Of a stretch of DNA of 12,857 nucleotides, positions 1 to 6,388 are shown one piece after another. The DNA is from Hyphomicrobiales bacterium. Lineage in GTDB: Bacteria; Pseudomonadota; Alphaproteobacteria; Rhizobiales; Xanthobacteraceae. Location of the stretch: NCBI GenBank assembly GCA_016210825.1, contig JACQTM010000105.1:1-12857 (forward strand), written 5' to 3'. A program made the position numbers and the translations under genes. Each line of letters begins with the position of its first letter. Position 1 is the stretch's first letter. Under the pieces are notes generated by a model. The model was given only the letters and a program-made list of their open reading frames with translations, was not told where the DNA came from and did not search any database.

Positions 1-1
1 G

Positions 2-355
2 ACCTGGAAGATGGGTACGGGTACGCGCGGGGCAAACCAGGAGCGTAGCCATTTCTATGTTGGGCCTGATGGTTCGGTCGATCCCTTCGGTATTTTCAAT
101 GAGATTGGTGGCCGGCAGCACGCCGACGCCGGGCGGGTGGAGCGCGAAACGCGTACCATCCGCAATGTCGAACGTAAGGCCATCGATGTACTCGGCCTCG
201 AAGTGGGCGCCAGCCGCGCCGACATCAAGGCGCGCTTCAAAGAACTGGTTAAGCGTCACCATCCGGACGCCAATGGCGGCGATCGCTCGACCGAGGACCG
301 GCTGGTTGAGATTATCCAGTCCTATAATTATCTGAAAACCGCGGGTCTCTGTTGA
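2..355 (+). CDS. J-domain (DnaJ-like) protein, 5' end missing
   Basis: A small J-domain protein, expected to stimulate the ATPase of an Hsp70 (DnaK) partner in the cytoplasm. The C-terminal half carries the J-domain: a helix II rich in K and R, then the diagnostic HPD tripeptide (His-Pro-Asp, bases 260-268) in the context KRHHPD, then a helix ending in SYNYLK. There is no G/F region or zinc-finger domain, so it is a type III J protein. An ATG sits at 11, but the frame is open to the window edge and the codons before it read T-W-K, which resembles the TWKMG segment inside the longer related rhizobial proteins. I infer that the real start lies upstream and the gene is truncated by the window. 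It ends in TGA, 111 bases before cobS. In relatives this gene often sits beside bolA, which would lie outside this window. Family call is secure; the specific client is unknown. Confidence 0.85.
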   Translation, partial: TWKMGTGTRGANQERSHFYVGPDGSVDPFGIFNEIGGRQHADAGRVERETRTIRNVERKAIDVLGLEVGASRADIKARFKELVKRHHPDANGGDRSTEDRLVEIIQSYNYLKTAGLC

Positions 356-380
356 GGATTTGGTAGTTTCGCCGCCTCCT

Positions 381-409
381 TTGCCTCTGCTAAATTACCC
401 GCGATATCT
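381..409 (+). promoter_or_regulatory. Possible sigma-70 promoter for cobS
   Basis: TTGCCT (381-386) and ATATCT (404-409) are separated by 17 bases in the 111-base gap before cobS. Both boxes are weak matches, so this is only a candidate. I see nothing like a cobalamin riboswitch in the gap. Confidence 0.25.
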
Positions 410-466
410 GATTTGCACCTTCTCGATGAAAAGTCGCCCAGGCACGGACTGGGCCACGGAGTTCCG

Positions 467-1453
467 ATGACAACCGCAACCGAGGAAGTCGCCGGCCTAC
501 CGGACATGAAAGTGTCCGTGCGGCAGGTGTTTGGCATCGACAGCGATATGGAAGTGCCGGCCTATTCAGAGCCGGACATGCATGTGCCCGATGTCGATCC
601 CGACTATCTATTCGATCGGCCGACCACGCTCGCCATACTCGCGGGCTTCGCTAAGAACCGCCGCGTCATAGTCACCGGCTATCATGGCACGGGCAAATCG
701 ACTCATATCGAGCAGGTTGCGGCGCGGCTCAACTGGCCGTGCGTGCGCGTCAATCTCGACAGCCATATCAGCCGCGTCGATCTTATCGGCAAGGACGCCA
801 TTATCATCAAGGATGGCTTGCAGGTCACCGAGTTCCGCGACGGCATGTTGCCGTGGGCGCTCCAACACAATATTGCGCTCTGCTTCGACGAATACGACGC
901 CGGGCGGCCCGACGTGATGTTTGTCATCCAACGCGTGCTCGAACAGTCGGGTAAACTCACGCTGCTCGACCAGAACAAGGTGATCCGCCCGCACCCGGCT
1001 TTTCGCTTGTTTGCCACCGCCAACACCGTGGGCCTTGGCGATACGTCGGGCCTCTATCACGGCACGCAGCAAATCAATCAGGGTCAAATGGATCGCTGGT
1101 CCATCGTCACCACCTTGAACTACCTGCCGCACGACAACGAAGTCGAGATCGTGCTTGCCAAGGCGAGGCATTATCGCACTGAGCAAGGCCGCGACATCGT
1201 CAACAAGATGGTGCGCGTCGCCGATCTTACCCGCAACGCCTTCATGAACGGTGATATCTCGACGGTGATGAGCCCGCGCACGGTGATCACGTGGGCGGAG
1301 AACGCTGATATCTTCAGTGACGTTGGTTTTGCCTTCCGCCTTACCTTCCTCAACAAATGCGACGAGCTGGAACGGCCGATCGTCGCGGAATTCTATCAGC
1401 GCAGCTTCGGCACCGAATTGCCCGAGTCCTCGGTGAATGTGGCATTGAGCTGA
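467..1453 (+). CDS. cobS: Aerobic cobaltochelatase subunit CobS (AAA+ ATPase)
   Basis: CobS is the AAA+ ATPase subunit of the CobN-CobS-CobT cobaltochelatase, which inserts Co2+ into hydrogenobyrinic acid a,c-diamide in the aerobic cobalamin pathway in the cytoplasm. The 328-residue product has Walker A GYHGTGKST (71-79), Walker B LCFDE (138-142), a sensor-1 like FATAN (182-186), the arginine of MDRW (210) as a candidate arginine finger, and SPRT (269-272) near the sensor-2 position. Length matches the family. I chose ATG 467 because the product then starts MTTATEE just before the conserved VSVRQVFGID segment; an in-frame TTG at 413 would add 18 residues with no family likeness. The Shine-Dalgarno is weak (CGGA, 457-460). 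The gene ends 31 bases before cobT, consistent with one operon. All catalytic motifs look intact. Confidence 0.96.
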   Translation: MTTATEEVAGLPDMKVSVRQVFGIDSDMEVPAYSEPDMHVPDVDPDYLFDRPTTLAILAGFAKNRRVIVTGYHGTGKSTHIEQVAARLNWPCVRVNLDSHISRVDLIGKDAIIIKDGLQVTEFRDGMLPWALQHNIALCFDEYDAGRPDVMFVIQRVLEQSGKLTLLDQNKVIRPHPAFRLFATANTVGLGDTSGLYHGTQQINQGQMDRWSIVTTLNYLPHDNEVEIVLAKARHYRTEQGRDIVNKMVRVADLTRNAFMNGDISTVMSPRTVITWAENADIFSDVGFAFRLTFLNKCDELERPIVAEFYQRSFGTELPESSVNVALS

Positions 1454-1484
1454 AATCAACACGCATCCGCCCAGTGCTGCCGCC

Positions 1485-2000
1485 ATGTCTACGAATTACA
1501 AAATCAAGCCCGGACCGAAGGAGAGCCCAACCGATCCGTTCAAGCGCGCGGTGACCGGATGCTTGCGCGCTATTGCCAAGAAACCCGATCTCGAAGTCGC
1601 CTTCGCCGCCGAGCGCCCGGGCTTGATCGGCGCCAAGGCGCGGCTGCCCGAGCCGCCGCGCAAAATTAGCCGGACGGATGCGGCAATCGTTCGCGGACAT
1701 GCCGACGCAATTGCGCTCAAGCTCGCCTGTCACGATCCTACCGTGCACCGCAAGCTCGTGCCCGGCGGTCAACAGGCGCGGGCAGTATTCGAGGCCGTAG
1801 AACAAGCCCGCGTTGAGGCAATCGGCGCACGGCGTATGACCGGTGTTGCAAAAAACCTCGCTGCCATGCTCGACGACCGCTTTCATCGCGGCAAATTCGA
1901 CGAGATCACCGACCGTGCCGATGCACCGATCGAGGATGCGATCGCAATGATGGTCCGCGAACGTCTCACCGGTCAGACACCGCCGCCCGCCGCCAAGTAG
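1485..2000 (+). CDS. cobT: CobT N-terminal fragment (171 residues before the TAG)
   Basis: This is what would be translated if the TAG at 1998-2000 is a real stop. It begins at ATG 1485, 31 bases after cobS, and starts MSTNYKIKPGP. It covers roughly the first half of the conserved CobT N-terminal domain, including the segment around HRKLVPGGQQARAVFEAVEQ (written here as the family's recognisable core). The break falls inside that domain rather than at a domain border, so a naturally split two-chain CobT is unlikely. The fragment lacks the VWA domain and should not be functional alone. Confidence 0.6.
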   Translation: MSTNYKIKPGPKESPTDPFKRAVTGCLRAIAKKPDLEVAFAAERPGLIGAKARLPEPPRKISRTDAAIVRGHADAIALKLACHDPTVHRKLVPGGQQARAVFEAVEQARVEAIGARRMTGVAKNLAAMLDDRFHRGKFDEITDRADAPIEDAIAMMVRERLTGQTPPPAAK

Positions 2001-2066
2001 CTCGTCGATCTCTGGCGGCCGCTGATCGAGGATCGCGCCGGGCGCGGGCTTGATCGACTCGAGCGC

Positions 2067-3383
2067 TTGTTGGAAGACCAGCGGCGCTTTGGCGACGCCG
2101 TGCACGATCTACTCGATGATCTCGACATGGGGGACGACCGCGAGCGGGATTCCGAAGACGAGGAGAATGACGAAGAGGGTAATCCTGATCGCCGCCAGGA
2201 CGAAAAAGGCGAGCAGGGCGAAGCCGCGGATTCCGAGGATTTACAGCGTATCAGCCTGGAAGAAGCCGAAGGCGCTAAGGACGCTCAGGACAGCGACGCC
2301 GAAGCCATCGATGCGCCGACCGCCGAGATGGCCGATGATGCCGACATGGGCGATGCCGAGACCTCGAACGAGCCGTGGCGGCCGCGCTCGCACGGTGACA
2401 ACACCCCGCGTGGGCCGGATTATTCAGCCTTCGTGATCAGATTCGACGAGGAGATCGGCGCGGAGGAATTGTGCGAGCCGGAAGAGCTCGATCGGCTGCG
2501 TGGCTATCTCGACAAGCAACTCTCACATCTGCAGGGTGTCGTGGCGCGGCTCGCCAACCGCTTGCAGCGTCGCCTGATGGCACAACAGAGTCGTGCCTGG
2601 GAGTTTGATCTCGAGGAAGGCATCCTCGATCCGGCACGATTGTCGCGCATTATCGTTGATCCCTTACACCCGCTCTCGTTCAAGCACGAGAAGGACACGC
2701 AATTCCGCGACACTGTGGTCACGTTGCTACTCGACAATTCCGGCTCGATGCGCGGACGGCCAATTACAGTAGCGGCGACCTGCGCCGATATTTTGGCGCG
2801 CACGTTGGAACGCTGCGGCGTCAAGGTGGAGATTCTCGGCTTCACCACCCGCGCCTGGAAGGGTGGGCAATCGCGTGAGGCTTGGCTTGCCGCGGGCAAA
2901 CCCGCAAATCCCGGCCGGCTCAACGATCTACGCCACATCATCTATAAATCTGCCGACGCACCGTGGCGCCGCGCACGGAAGAATCTCGGGCTGATGATGC
3001 GCGAAGGCCTACTCAAGGAGAATATCGACGGCGAAGCGCTCAACTGGGCTTATCGGCGCTTGCTGGTTCGGCCCGAACAGCGGCGCATCCTGATGATGAT
3101 TTCAGATGGTGCACCGGTGGACGATTCCACCCTGTCGGTCAATGCCGGCAATTATCTTGAACGGCACCTGCGCTGGGTGATCGAAGAAATCGAAACCCGC
3201 TCGCCGATCGAATTGATCGCCATTGGCATCGGCCATGATGTGACGCGTTATTACCGCCGTGCGGTCACAATCGTAGATGCCGAGGAGCTTGGCGGCGCCA
3301 TGACCGACAAGCTTGCTGAATTGTTCGACGAGCATGCGATAATCGAGACGCGTCCGCAAGGACGGCGGAGACTTCACGCGTGA
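2067..3383 (+). CDS. cobT: CobT C-terminal fragment with acidic linker and VWA domain
   Basis: This is the intact-looking remainder of CobT, in the same frame as the part before the TAG. The nominal start is TTG 2067, but I see no Shine-Dalgarno, so independent translation is doubtful. Counting from that TTG, residues 18-100 are a very acidic linker rich in D and E, as in other CobT proteins. The VWA domain follows, with the MIDAS motif DNSGS at 223-227 (bases 2733-2747) and a second metal-site segment ISDGAP at 345-350. The protein ends QGRRRLHA. Preservation of the metal-binding motifs and of open frame over 438 codons argues that the upstream stop is recent, artefactual or bypassed. Confidence 0.6.
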   Translation: MLEDQRRFGDAVHDLLDDLDMGDDRERDSEDEENDEEGNPDRRQDEKGEQGEAADSEDLQRISLEEAEGAKDAQDSDAEAIDAPTAEMADDADMGDAETSNEPWRPRSHGDNTPRGPDYSAFVIRFDEEIGAEELCEPEELDRLRGYLDKQLSHLQGVVARLANRLQRRLMAQQSRAWEFDLEEGILDPARLSRIIVDPLHPLSFKHEKDTQFRDTVVTLLLDNSGSMRGRPITVAATCADILARTLERCGVKVEILGFTTRAWKGGQSREAWLAAGKPANPGRLNDLRHIIYKSADAPWRRARKNLGLMMREGLLKENIDGEALNWAYRRLLVRPEQRRILMMISDGAPVDDSTLSVNAGNYLERHLRWVIEEIETRSPIELIAIGIGHDVTRYYRRAVTIVDAEELGGAMTDKLAELFDEHAIIETRPQGRRRLHA

Positions 3384-4402
3384 CCGTACGGCGCTTTGCG
3401 CTCGCTGTCGTTTGCGCCACGTTGGGGTTGTTGCTTTCCGAGGTTTTGGCGCAAGCCCCGAAGCATGCCGAGCCACCGATCCGGATCGAAGTCGAGGCAA
3501 GGCCGATCGCAAGTTTCAACGCACGTGATGCAACGCAGAAATTCTTCGGCGCACTGGAATTTCGAGGTGGACTTGAGTTGACATCGCCGAATAAAGAATT
3601 CGGCGGCCTGTCCGGCATTCGTTTGAATTCCGATGGCACACGCTTTCTTGCCGTGAACGACAAGGGTCGTTGGTTTGCCGGTCACATCGTTTATCGCGGC
3701 GGCGTCCCACAGGCGCTCGCCGGCGTGGAAACCGCACCTATTCTTGGCGCCGATGGCCGCGCGCTCGCGGCACGCGGGTGGTTCGATGTCGAATCGATCG
3801 CGCAAGACGGCGGCACGGTCTATGTCGGCGTCGAGCGCGTTCACCAGATCGTGCGCTTCAACTACGGTAAAGAGGGCTTGCTCGCGCGCGGCGCGCCAAT
3901 TGCGGTCCCGCCAGAATTCAAGACACTGCCGCGCAACAAGAGCATTGAATGTCTCGTCATCCCGCAAAAGGGCATGCCACTCGCCGGCACGCTGATCGCA
4001 ATCTCCGAACGCGGGCTCGACACCGCCGGCAATATTCTCGGCTTTCTCATCGATGGCCCGTCATTCCGCAATTTTACGGTTAGGCGTCTGGATGAGTACG
4101 ATGTAAGCGACTGCGCGACGACACCGGATGCCGATCTTCTGATCTTGGAAAGACGGGCTTCGTGGATTCGCGGTCTTGCGATACGCATCCGCCGCGTGCC
4201 GCTGTCAAGTGTGCAGCCGGGCAAAGTGCTCGACGGGCTGGTCCTGGTCGAGGCCGACCTCGGCTACAACATCGACAACATGGAAGGACTTTCCGCCCAT
4301 CGCGGCCCCGACGGGGAAATCGTGCTTACCATCGTTTCTGACGACAATTTTTCGGGGCTGCAGCGCACGTTGCTGCTGCAATTCGTATTGCTGGAACGTT
4401 GA
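3380..4402 (+). CDS. Secreted esterase-like activity of phytase family protein
   Basis: A 340-residue exported protein resembling the phytase-like / esterase-like family (PF13449, COG4246 type), probably a beta-propeller hydrolase of the periplasm or outer surface; the natural substrate is not known. A typical signal peptide is present: MTVRRF, a hydrophobic stretch ALAVVCATLGLLL, and a likely cleavage after VLA or AQA near residues 23-26. Family-like segments are KEFGGLSGIRL near residue 72, the DVES segment near 136, and DNMEGLSAHR near 300. The start is GTG 3380, whose bases overlap the cobT TGA (GTGA, 3380-3383), pointing to translational coupling with cobT. Alternative starts would cut the signal peptide. 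A direct role in cobalamin synthesis is not evident. Family call is good; the reaction is unproven. Confidence 0.85.
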   Translation: MTVRRFALAVVCATLGLLLSEVLAQAPKHAEPPIRIEVEARPIASFNARDATQKFFGALEFRGGLELTSPNKEFGGLSGIRLNSDGTRFLAVNDKGRWFAGHIVYRGGVPQALAGVETAPILGADGRALAARGWFDVESIAQDGGTVYVGVERVHQIVRFNYGKEGLLARGAPIAVPPEFKTLPRNKSIECLVIPQKGMPLAGTLIAISERGLDTAGNILGFLIDGPSFRNFTVRRLDEYDVSDCATTPDADLLILERRASWIRGLAIRIRRVPLSSVQPGKVLDGLVLVEADLGYNIDNMEGLSAHRGPDGEIVLTIVSDDNFSGLQRTLLLQFVLLER

Positions 4403-4419
4403 TGCTTGCGCCCAAAAAT

Positions 4420-4517
4420 GTCATCGCCCGGCTTGACCGGGCGATCCAGTATGCGCGGACGAACAAGATAGTGGAATGACGGCGATTACTGGATGCCCCG
4501 CTTTCGCGGGGCATGAC
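4420..4517. repeat. REP-like palindromic intergenic element with two hairpins
   Basis: Two perfect 9-bp stems lie between two convergent genes: 4423-4431 with 4437-4445 (loop CTTGA), and 4493-4501 with 4506-4514 (loop TTTC, which reads GAAA on the minus strand, a stable tetraloop). A further 8-bp inverted repeat, ATCCAGTA (4444-4451) with TACTGGAT (4487-4494), and GTCAT/ATGAC at the ends (4420-4424, 4513-4517) make the whole unit an inverted repeat. Such elements are common between genes in this bacterial group. Neither hairpin is followed by a T-run, so it is more likely an mRNA-end stabiliser or a non-autonomous repeat than a simple terminator. Confidence 0.75.
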
Positions 4518-4528
4518 CGATGAATAAC

Positions 4529-4819
4529 TCAACTTGCCGTGGCGAGCTTCTTTTTGACCTGACGTTTGATCTCCAACGCCCGCTCTGAAAGCTCGTCGTC
4601 CTTTGCCTTGAGCAGGAAGGCATCAAGTCCGCCGCGGTGATCGACGGTCTTGAGCGCGTTCGCGGAAATACGCAGCTTCACCGGCTGGCTGAGCGCGTCT
4701 GAGATCATGGTGACATTGACCAAGTTGGGCAGGAACCGCCGCTTGGTCTTGCGGTTGGAATGGCTCACCTTGTGGCCGGTTAAAGCTGTCTTGCCGGTAA
4801 GTTCGCAGCGCCGGGACAT
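4529..4819 (-). CDS. rpmB: 50S ribosomal protein L28
   Basis: Ribosomal protein L28 of the large subunit, 96 residues, close to the usual alphaproteobacterial length. The N-terminus MSRRCELTGK and the basic segment HSNRKTKRRFLPNL are characteristic of the family. It carries a single cysteine (Cys5), not the four-cysteine zinc pattern of some L28 proteins. The start is ATG at 4819-4817, preceded on the minus strand by a GAGG Shine-Dalgarno (4826-4829) six bases away from the start. It is convergent with the phytase-family gene and divergent from the DUF3108 gene. It appears to be a single-gene transcript from the promoter at 4894-4922, ending near the palindromic element 12 bases past its stop. 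Confidence 0.97.
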   Translation of the reverse strand: MSRRCELTGKTALTGHKVSHSNRKTKRRFLPNLVNVTMISDALSQPVKLRISANALKTVDHRGGLDAFLLKAKDDELSERALEIKRQVKKKLATAS

Positions 4820-5142
4820 GGGAAACCTCGGACTTCGTTCAAAGTCGCGCCGGAGATTAAGAAAAAAGAGTCAATTCCGGCCGGGAAGGCGGACGTATAG
4901 TAAGAGCGGTCAGAGGCGTCAAGCACGGCACGTTCATGCGGTTATCGATCACACAAAAAGGGCGTATTCGGCTTGGAGACACATGAAAAACGCCTTTCTG
5001 TTGCGAGATCGATTTGATCGGACTTAAAAAAAAGACGCAATGCCGGTGGAAGAGCAGCCGTCCGACCGTGGCGTTCATCCGATCGCTCTTGCAACGCCGA
5101 CCAGCTAGTTCCACATGTTGCGTTGCTGATAAGGATTTGACC
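4820..5142. other. Divergent intergenic region between rpmB and the DUF3108 gene
   Basis: This 323-base gap contains the rpmB leader and promoter on the minus strand and an A-rich stretch at 5024-5034. For the + strand the best promoter guess is TTGCGA (5001-5006) and TTAAAA (5024-5029), 17 bases apart, which is weak. The frame of the DUF3108 gene stays open upstream to 5014, but the residues there look unlike a secreted protein. I see no RNA gene here. Confidence 0.5.
4894..4922 (-). promoter_or_regulatory. Sigma-70 promoter for rpmB
   Basis: On the minus strand TTGACG (4922-4917) and TATACG (4899-4894) are spaced by exactly 17 bases, a near-consensus housekeeping promoter. The predicted transcript start near 4887 gives a leader of about 65-70 bases before the rpmB ATG. 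Strength and position fit a ribosomal protein gene. Confidence 0.7.
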
Positions 5143-5997
5143 GTGTTCCCATTACAGCACCTCCCGCCCCGCGCGAATTTTCGTGTTGTCGCGGTGGTCT
5201 TTTTGCTTGTGGGCGCGGCCCCGTGTGCGGCCGAGGCTCAGGCTCGGTTGGACGCACGATATGTTGGCTCGCTTGCCGGCGTCACGCTCGGTAAGGGTGC
5301 GTGGGTAATCGACATCGGTGACACGCAATTCACCGCCGCCGCGAGCGGCACGACGGCCGGGCTGCTCCGCGTATTTAAAAGCGGTCAAGGCACCGGCGCC
5401 TCGCGCGGCACGATCAATGCCAACCATTTCGTTCCCTCGAGCTATTCTGCCACTATCATTACCGATAAACATACGGAGGAAGTACGGATCACGCTGAACG
5501 GCGGCCTCGTCAAAGATTTTTCCGCCACACCGCCAACGCCGCCGCATCCGAAACGCATTCCACTCACCGACGCCGATCGCCGGGGTGTGCTCGATCCAAT
5601 GTCTGCTTCGCTTGTCCGCGTGCCTGGCAACGGCGATGTGCTCGACCCCGAAATCTGCCGCCGTCACGTTGCAATTTTCGACGGTCGACTGCGATACGAC
5701 CTCGATCTTGCCTTCAAGCGAATGGATAACGTCAAATCCGAGAAGGGCTATATCGGCCCGGCCCTGGTTTGCTCGATCAATTTCACGCCGATCGCAGGAC
5801 ATATTCCTGATCGGGCAGCCATCAAATATCTCGCCAAGCTACGAGAGATGGAGGTCTGGCTCGCTCCGCTCGCCGGCACGCGTGTCCTAGTGCCATTTCG
5901 GGTGCAAATTCCAACGCCTCTGGGACTTGCGCTGCTAGAAGCCACGCAATTTGTAGCCGTGCCACAGCCATCCCGCGCCAGCGTGAAGACGCAATAA
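5143..5997 (+). CDS. Secreted DUF3108 family protein
   Basis: A 284-residue exported protein resembling the DUF3108 family, which is of unproven function and occurs widely in Proteobacteria. I chose GTG 5143 because AAGGA (5131-5135) lies seven bases upstream and the product then opens with a basic segment (PPRANFR), a hydrophobic core (VVAVVFLLVGAAP) and a likely signal-peptidase site after AEAQA. The mature part starts LDARYVGSLAGVTLGKG, with the aromatic and glycine pattern seen at the start of this family, then has DPMSASL in the middle and ends in a beta-rich segment. The upstream extension to 5014 adds a lysine-rich, cysteine-containing stretch ahead of the signal peptide and is unlikely to be real. 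No neighbour suggests a pathway. In relatives it often lies beside rpmB, which is a positional link only. Confidence 0.8.
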   Translation: MFPLQHLPPRANFRVVAVVFLLVGAAPCAAEAQARLDARYVGSLAGVTLGKGAWVIDIGDTQFTAAASGTTAGLLRVFKSGQGTGASRGTINANHFVPSSYSATIITDKHTEEVRITLNGGLVKDFSATPPTPPHPKRIPLTDADRRGVLDPMSASLVRVPGNGDVLDPEICRRHVAIFDGRLRYDLDLAFKRMDNVKSEKGYIGPALVCSINFTPIAGHIPDRAAIKYLAKLREMEVWLAPLAGTRVLVPFRVQIPTPLGLALLEATQFVAVPQPSRASVKTQ

Positions 5998-6024
5998 TGT
6001 TATTCCCGGATGTAAGTCGCAGAA

Positions 6025-6033
6025 TTATCCACA
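6025..6033 (+). promoter_or_regulatory. Single consensus DnaA box
   Basis: TTATCCACA matches the strict DnaA-box consensus exactly. It is alone: no second strict box, AT-rich unwinding element or origin-type neighbour is visible. It could be a regulatory DnaA site or chance. Confidence 0.35.
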
Positions 6034-6059
6034 GGAGAGGGAATGCGGAATCGCGATTT

Positions 6060-6213
6060 GGGCTTGACTCGCCGGGGCAAGGTGGGAGCCGCGTTGTTAA
6101 CGTTCTCAGCACCCTCTACGCGTGTGAAGGGGCACGAAAATACTTGATGTTGTAGCCCCCGGAAGGCGCCCACCAGATGTCGCAGTGAACGAACCCGAAC
6201 AGCCCTCAAGTCC
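6060..6213 (+). ncRNA. Candidate structured RNA, possibly 6S-like
   Basis: Four nested helices form one long irregular rod: 6060-6067 with 6206-6213 (8 pairs, one G-U), 6073-6076 with 6194-6197 (4 pairs), 6081-6090 with 6165-6174 (9 of 10 pairs), and 6129-6133 with 6155-6159 (5 pairs), with internal bubbles between. Length of about 154 nt and the rod-with-bubble shape recall alphaproteobacterial 6S RNA, the RNA polymerase-binding regulator. The + strand is slightly preferred because the pair 6062/6211 is G-U on this strand and A-C on the other. I see no strong promoter or T-run. The sequence was not matched to any family, and 6S genes of relatives usually sit elsewhere (next to zapA), so identity and strand are open. 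Confidence 0.4.
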
Positions 6214-6300
6214 GCGATTCGGCCGCGATTCGTTCGAGACTCGTTCCACAGCTTAAACACAGGCTTGGCTAGCGTCGCATTGTGATACAGAAATCCCCGC

Positions 6301-6388
6301 AGGAGGCCTTGTCAGGCTCGGGTCTTGAACGTTTCACCGCGCACTGCGCGGGCCAGAAGCACTATCCGAGCCCGCATCCGGATCATCG
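6301..6388 (+). promoter_or_regulatory. Helicase leader with strong Shine-Dalgarno and possible 27-codon upstream ORF
   Basis: A perfect AGGAGG sits at 6301-6306, too far from the helicase ATG to serve it. From TTG 6309 a 27-codon frame (starting LSGSGLERF, ending PDHR) runs to TGA at 6390-6392, which overlaps the helicase ATG (ATGA, 6389-6392). The gap of only two bases between AGGAGG and the TTG is shorter than usual, which weakens the case. GCTCGG (6316-6321) can pair with CCGAGC (6365-6370) around an inner GC hairpin. Confidence 0.25.

Larger units (their letters stand above)
1485..3383 (+). pseudogene. cobT: cobT, cobaltochelatase subunit CobT, interrupted by one in-frame TAG
   Basis: CobT is the von Willebrand A (VWA) domain partner that forms a chaperone-like complex with CobS to drive cobalt insertion by CobN. 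Read through as one frame, 1485 to 3383 gives 631 amino acids plus one internal stop, the usual CobT length. The stop is TAG at 1998-2000 (codon 172). The same frame continues without a gap as LVDLWRPLIEDRAG, which is CobT-like sequence. The second half has no ATG or clear ribosome binding site near the break; the first available starts are TTG at 2067 and 2070. The acidic linker, the VWA metal site and the C-terminus show no further damage. So the lesion is a single base change, a sequencing or assembly error, or a read-through codon; sequence alone cannot decide. The next gene overlaps the true stop. Confidence 0.85.
5998..6388. other. Long intergenic region before the helicase gene
   Basis: No convincing protein gene fills these 391 bases. 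They hold a consensus DnaA box (6025-6033), a candidate structured RNA (6060-6213), direct repeats of CGCGATTCG near 6213-6232, and a helicase leader with a short hairpin, CCGCGC (6337-6342) pairing with GCGCGG (6346-6351). I see no tRNA. Confidence 0.5.

Noticed and set aside
356..466. Cobalamin riboswitch upstream of cobS
   Set aside because: The gap is only 111 bases and shows no B12-box motif or suitable multi-helix fold; the upstream gene ends at 355.
608..1486. Minus-strand open frame of 292 codons
   Set aside because: It lies fully opposite cobS, whose motifs are intact; open antisense frames are expected at this GC content.
2001..3383. Naturally split two-gene CobT
   Set aside because: The break lies inside the N-terminal domain, the second half has no start with a ribosome binding site, and the frame is continuous; a point nonsense change or error fits better.
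4493..4514. Intrinsic terminator of rpmB
   Set aside because: The hairpin is very stable on the minus strand (GAAA loop) but no T-run follows it; it belongs to the palindromic repeat, though it may still protect or end the transcript.
5014..5142. Upstream extension of the DUF3108 protein
   Set aside because: It would place a charged, cysteine-containing stretch before a clear signal peptide, while GTG 5143 has AAGGA at the right distance.
5998..6388. Replication origin because of a perfect DnaA box
   Set aside because: Only one strict box, no AT-rich unwinding region, and no origin-type neighbours such as hemE, dnaA or parAB.
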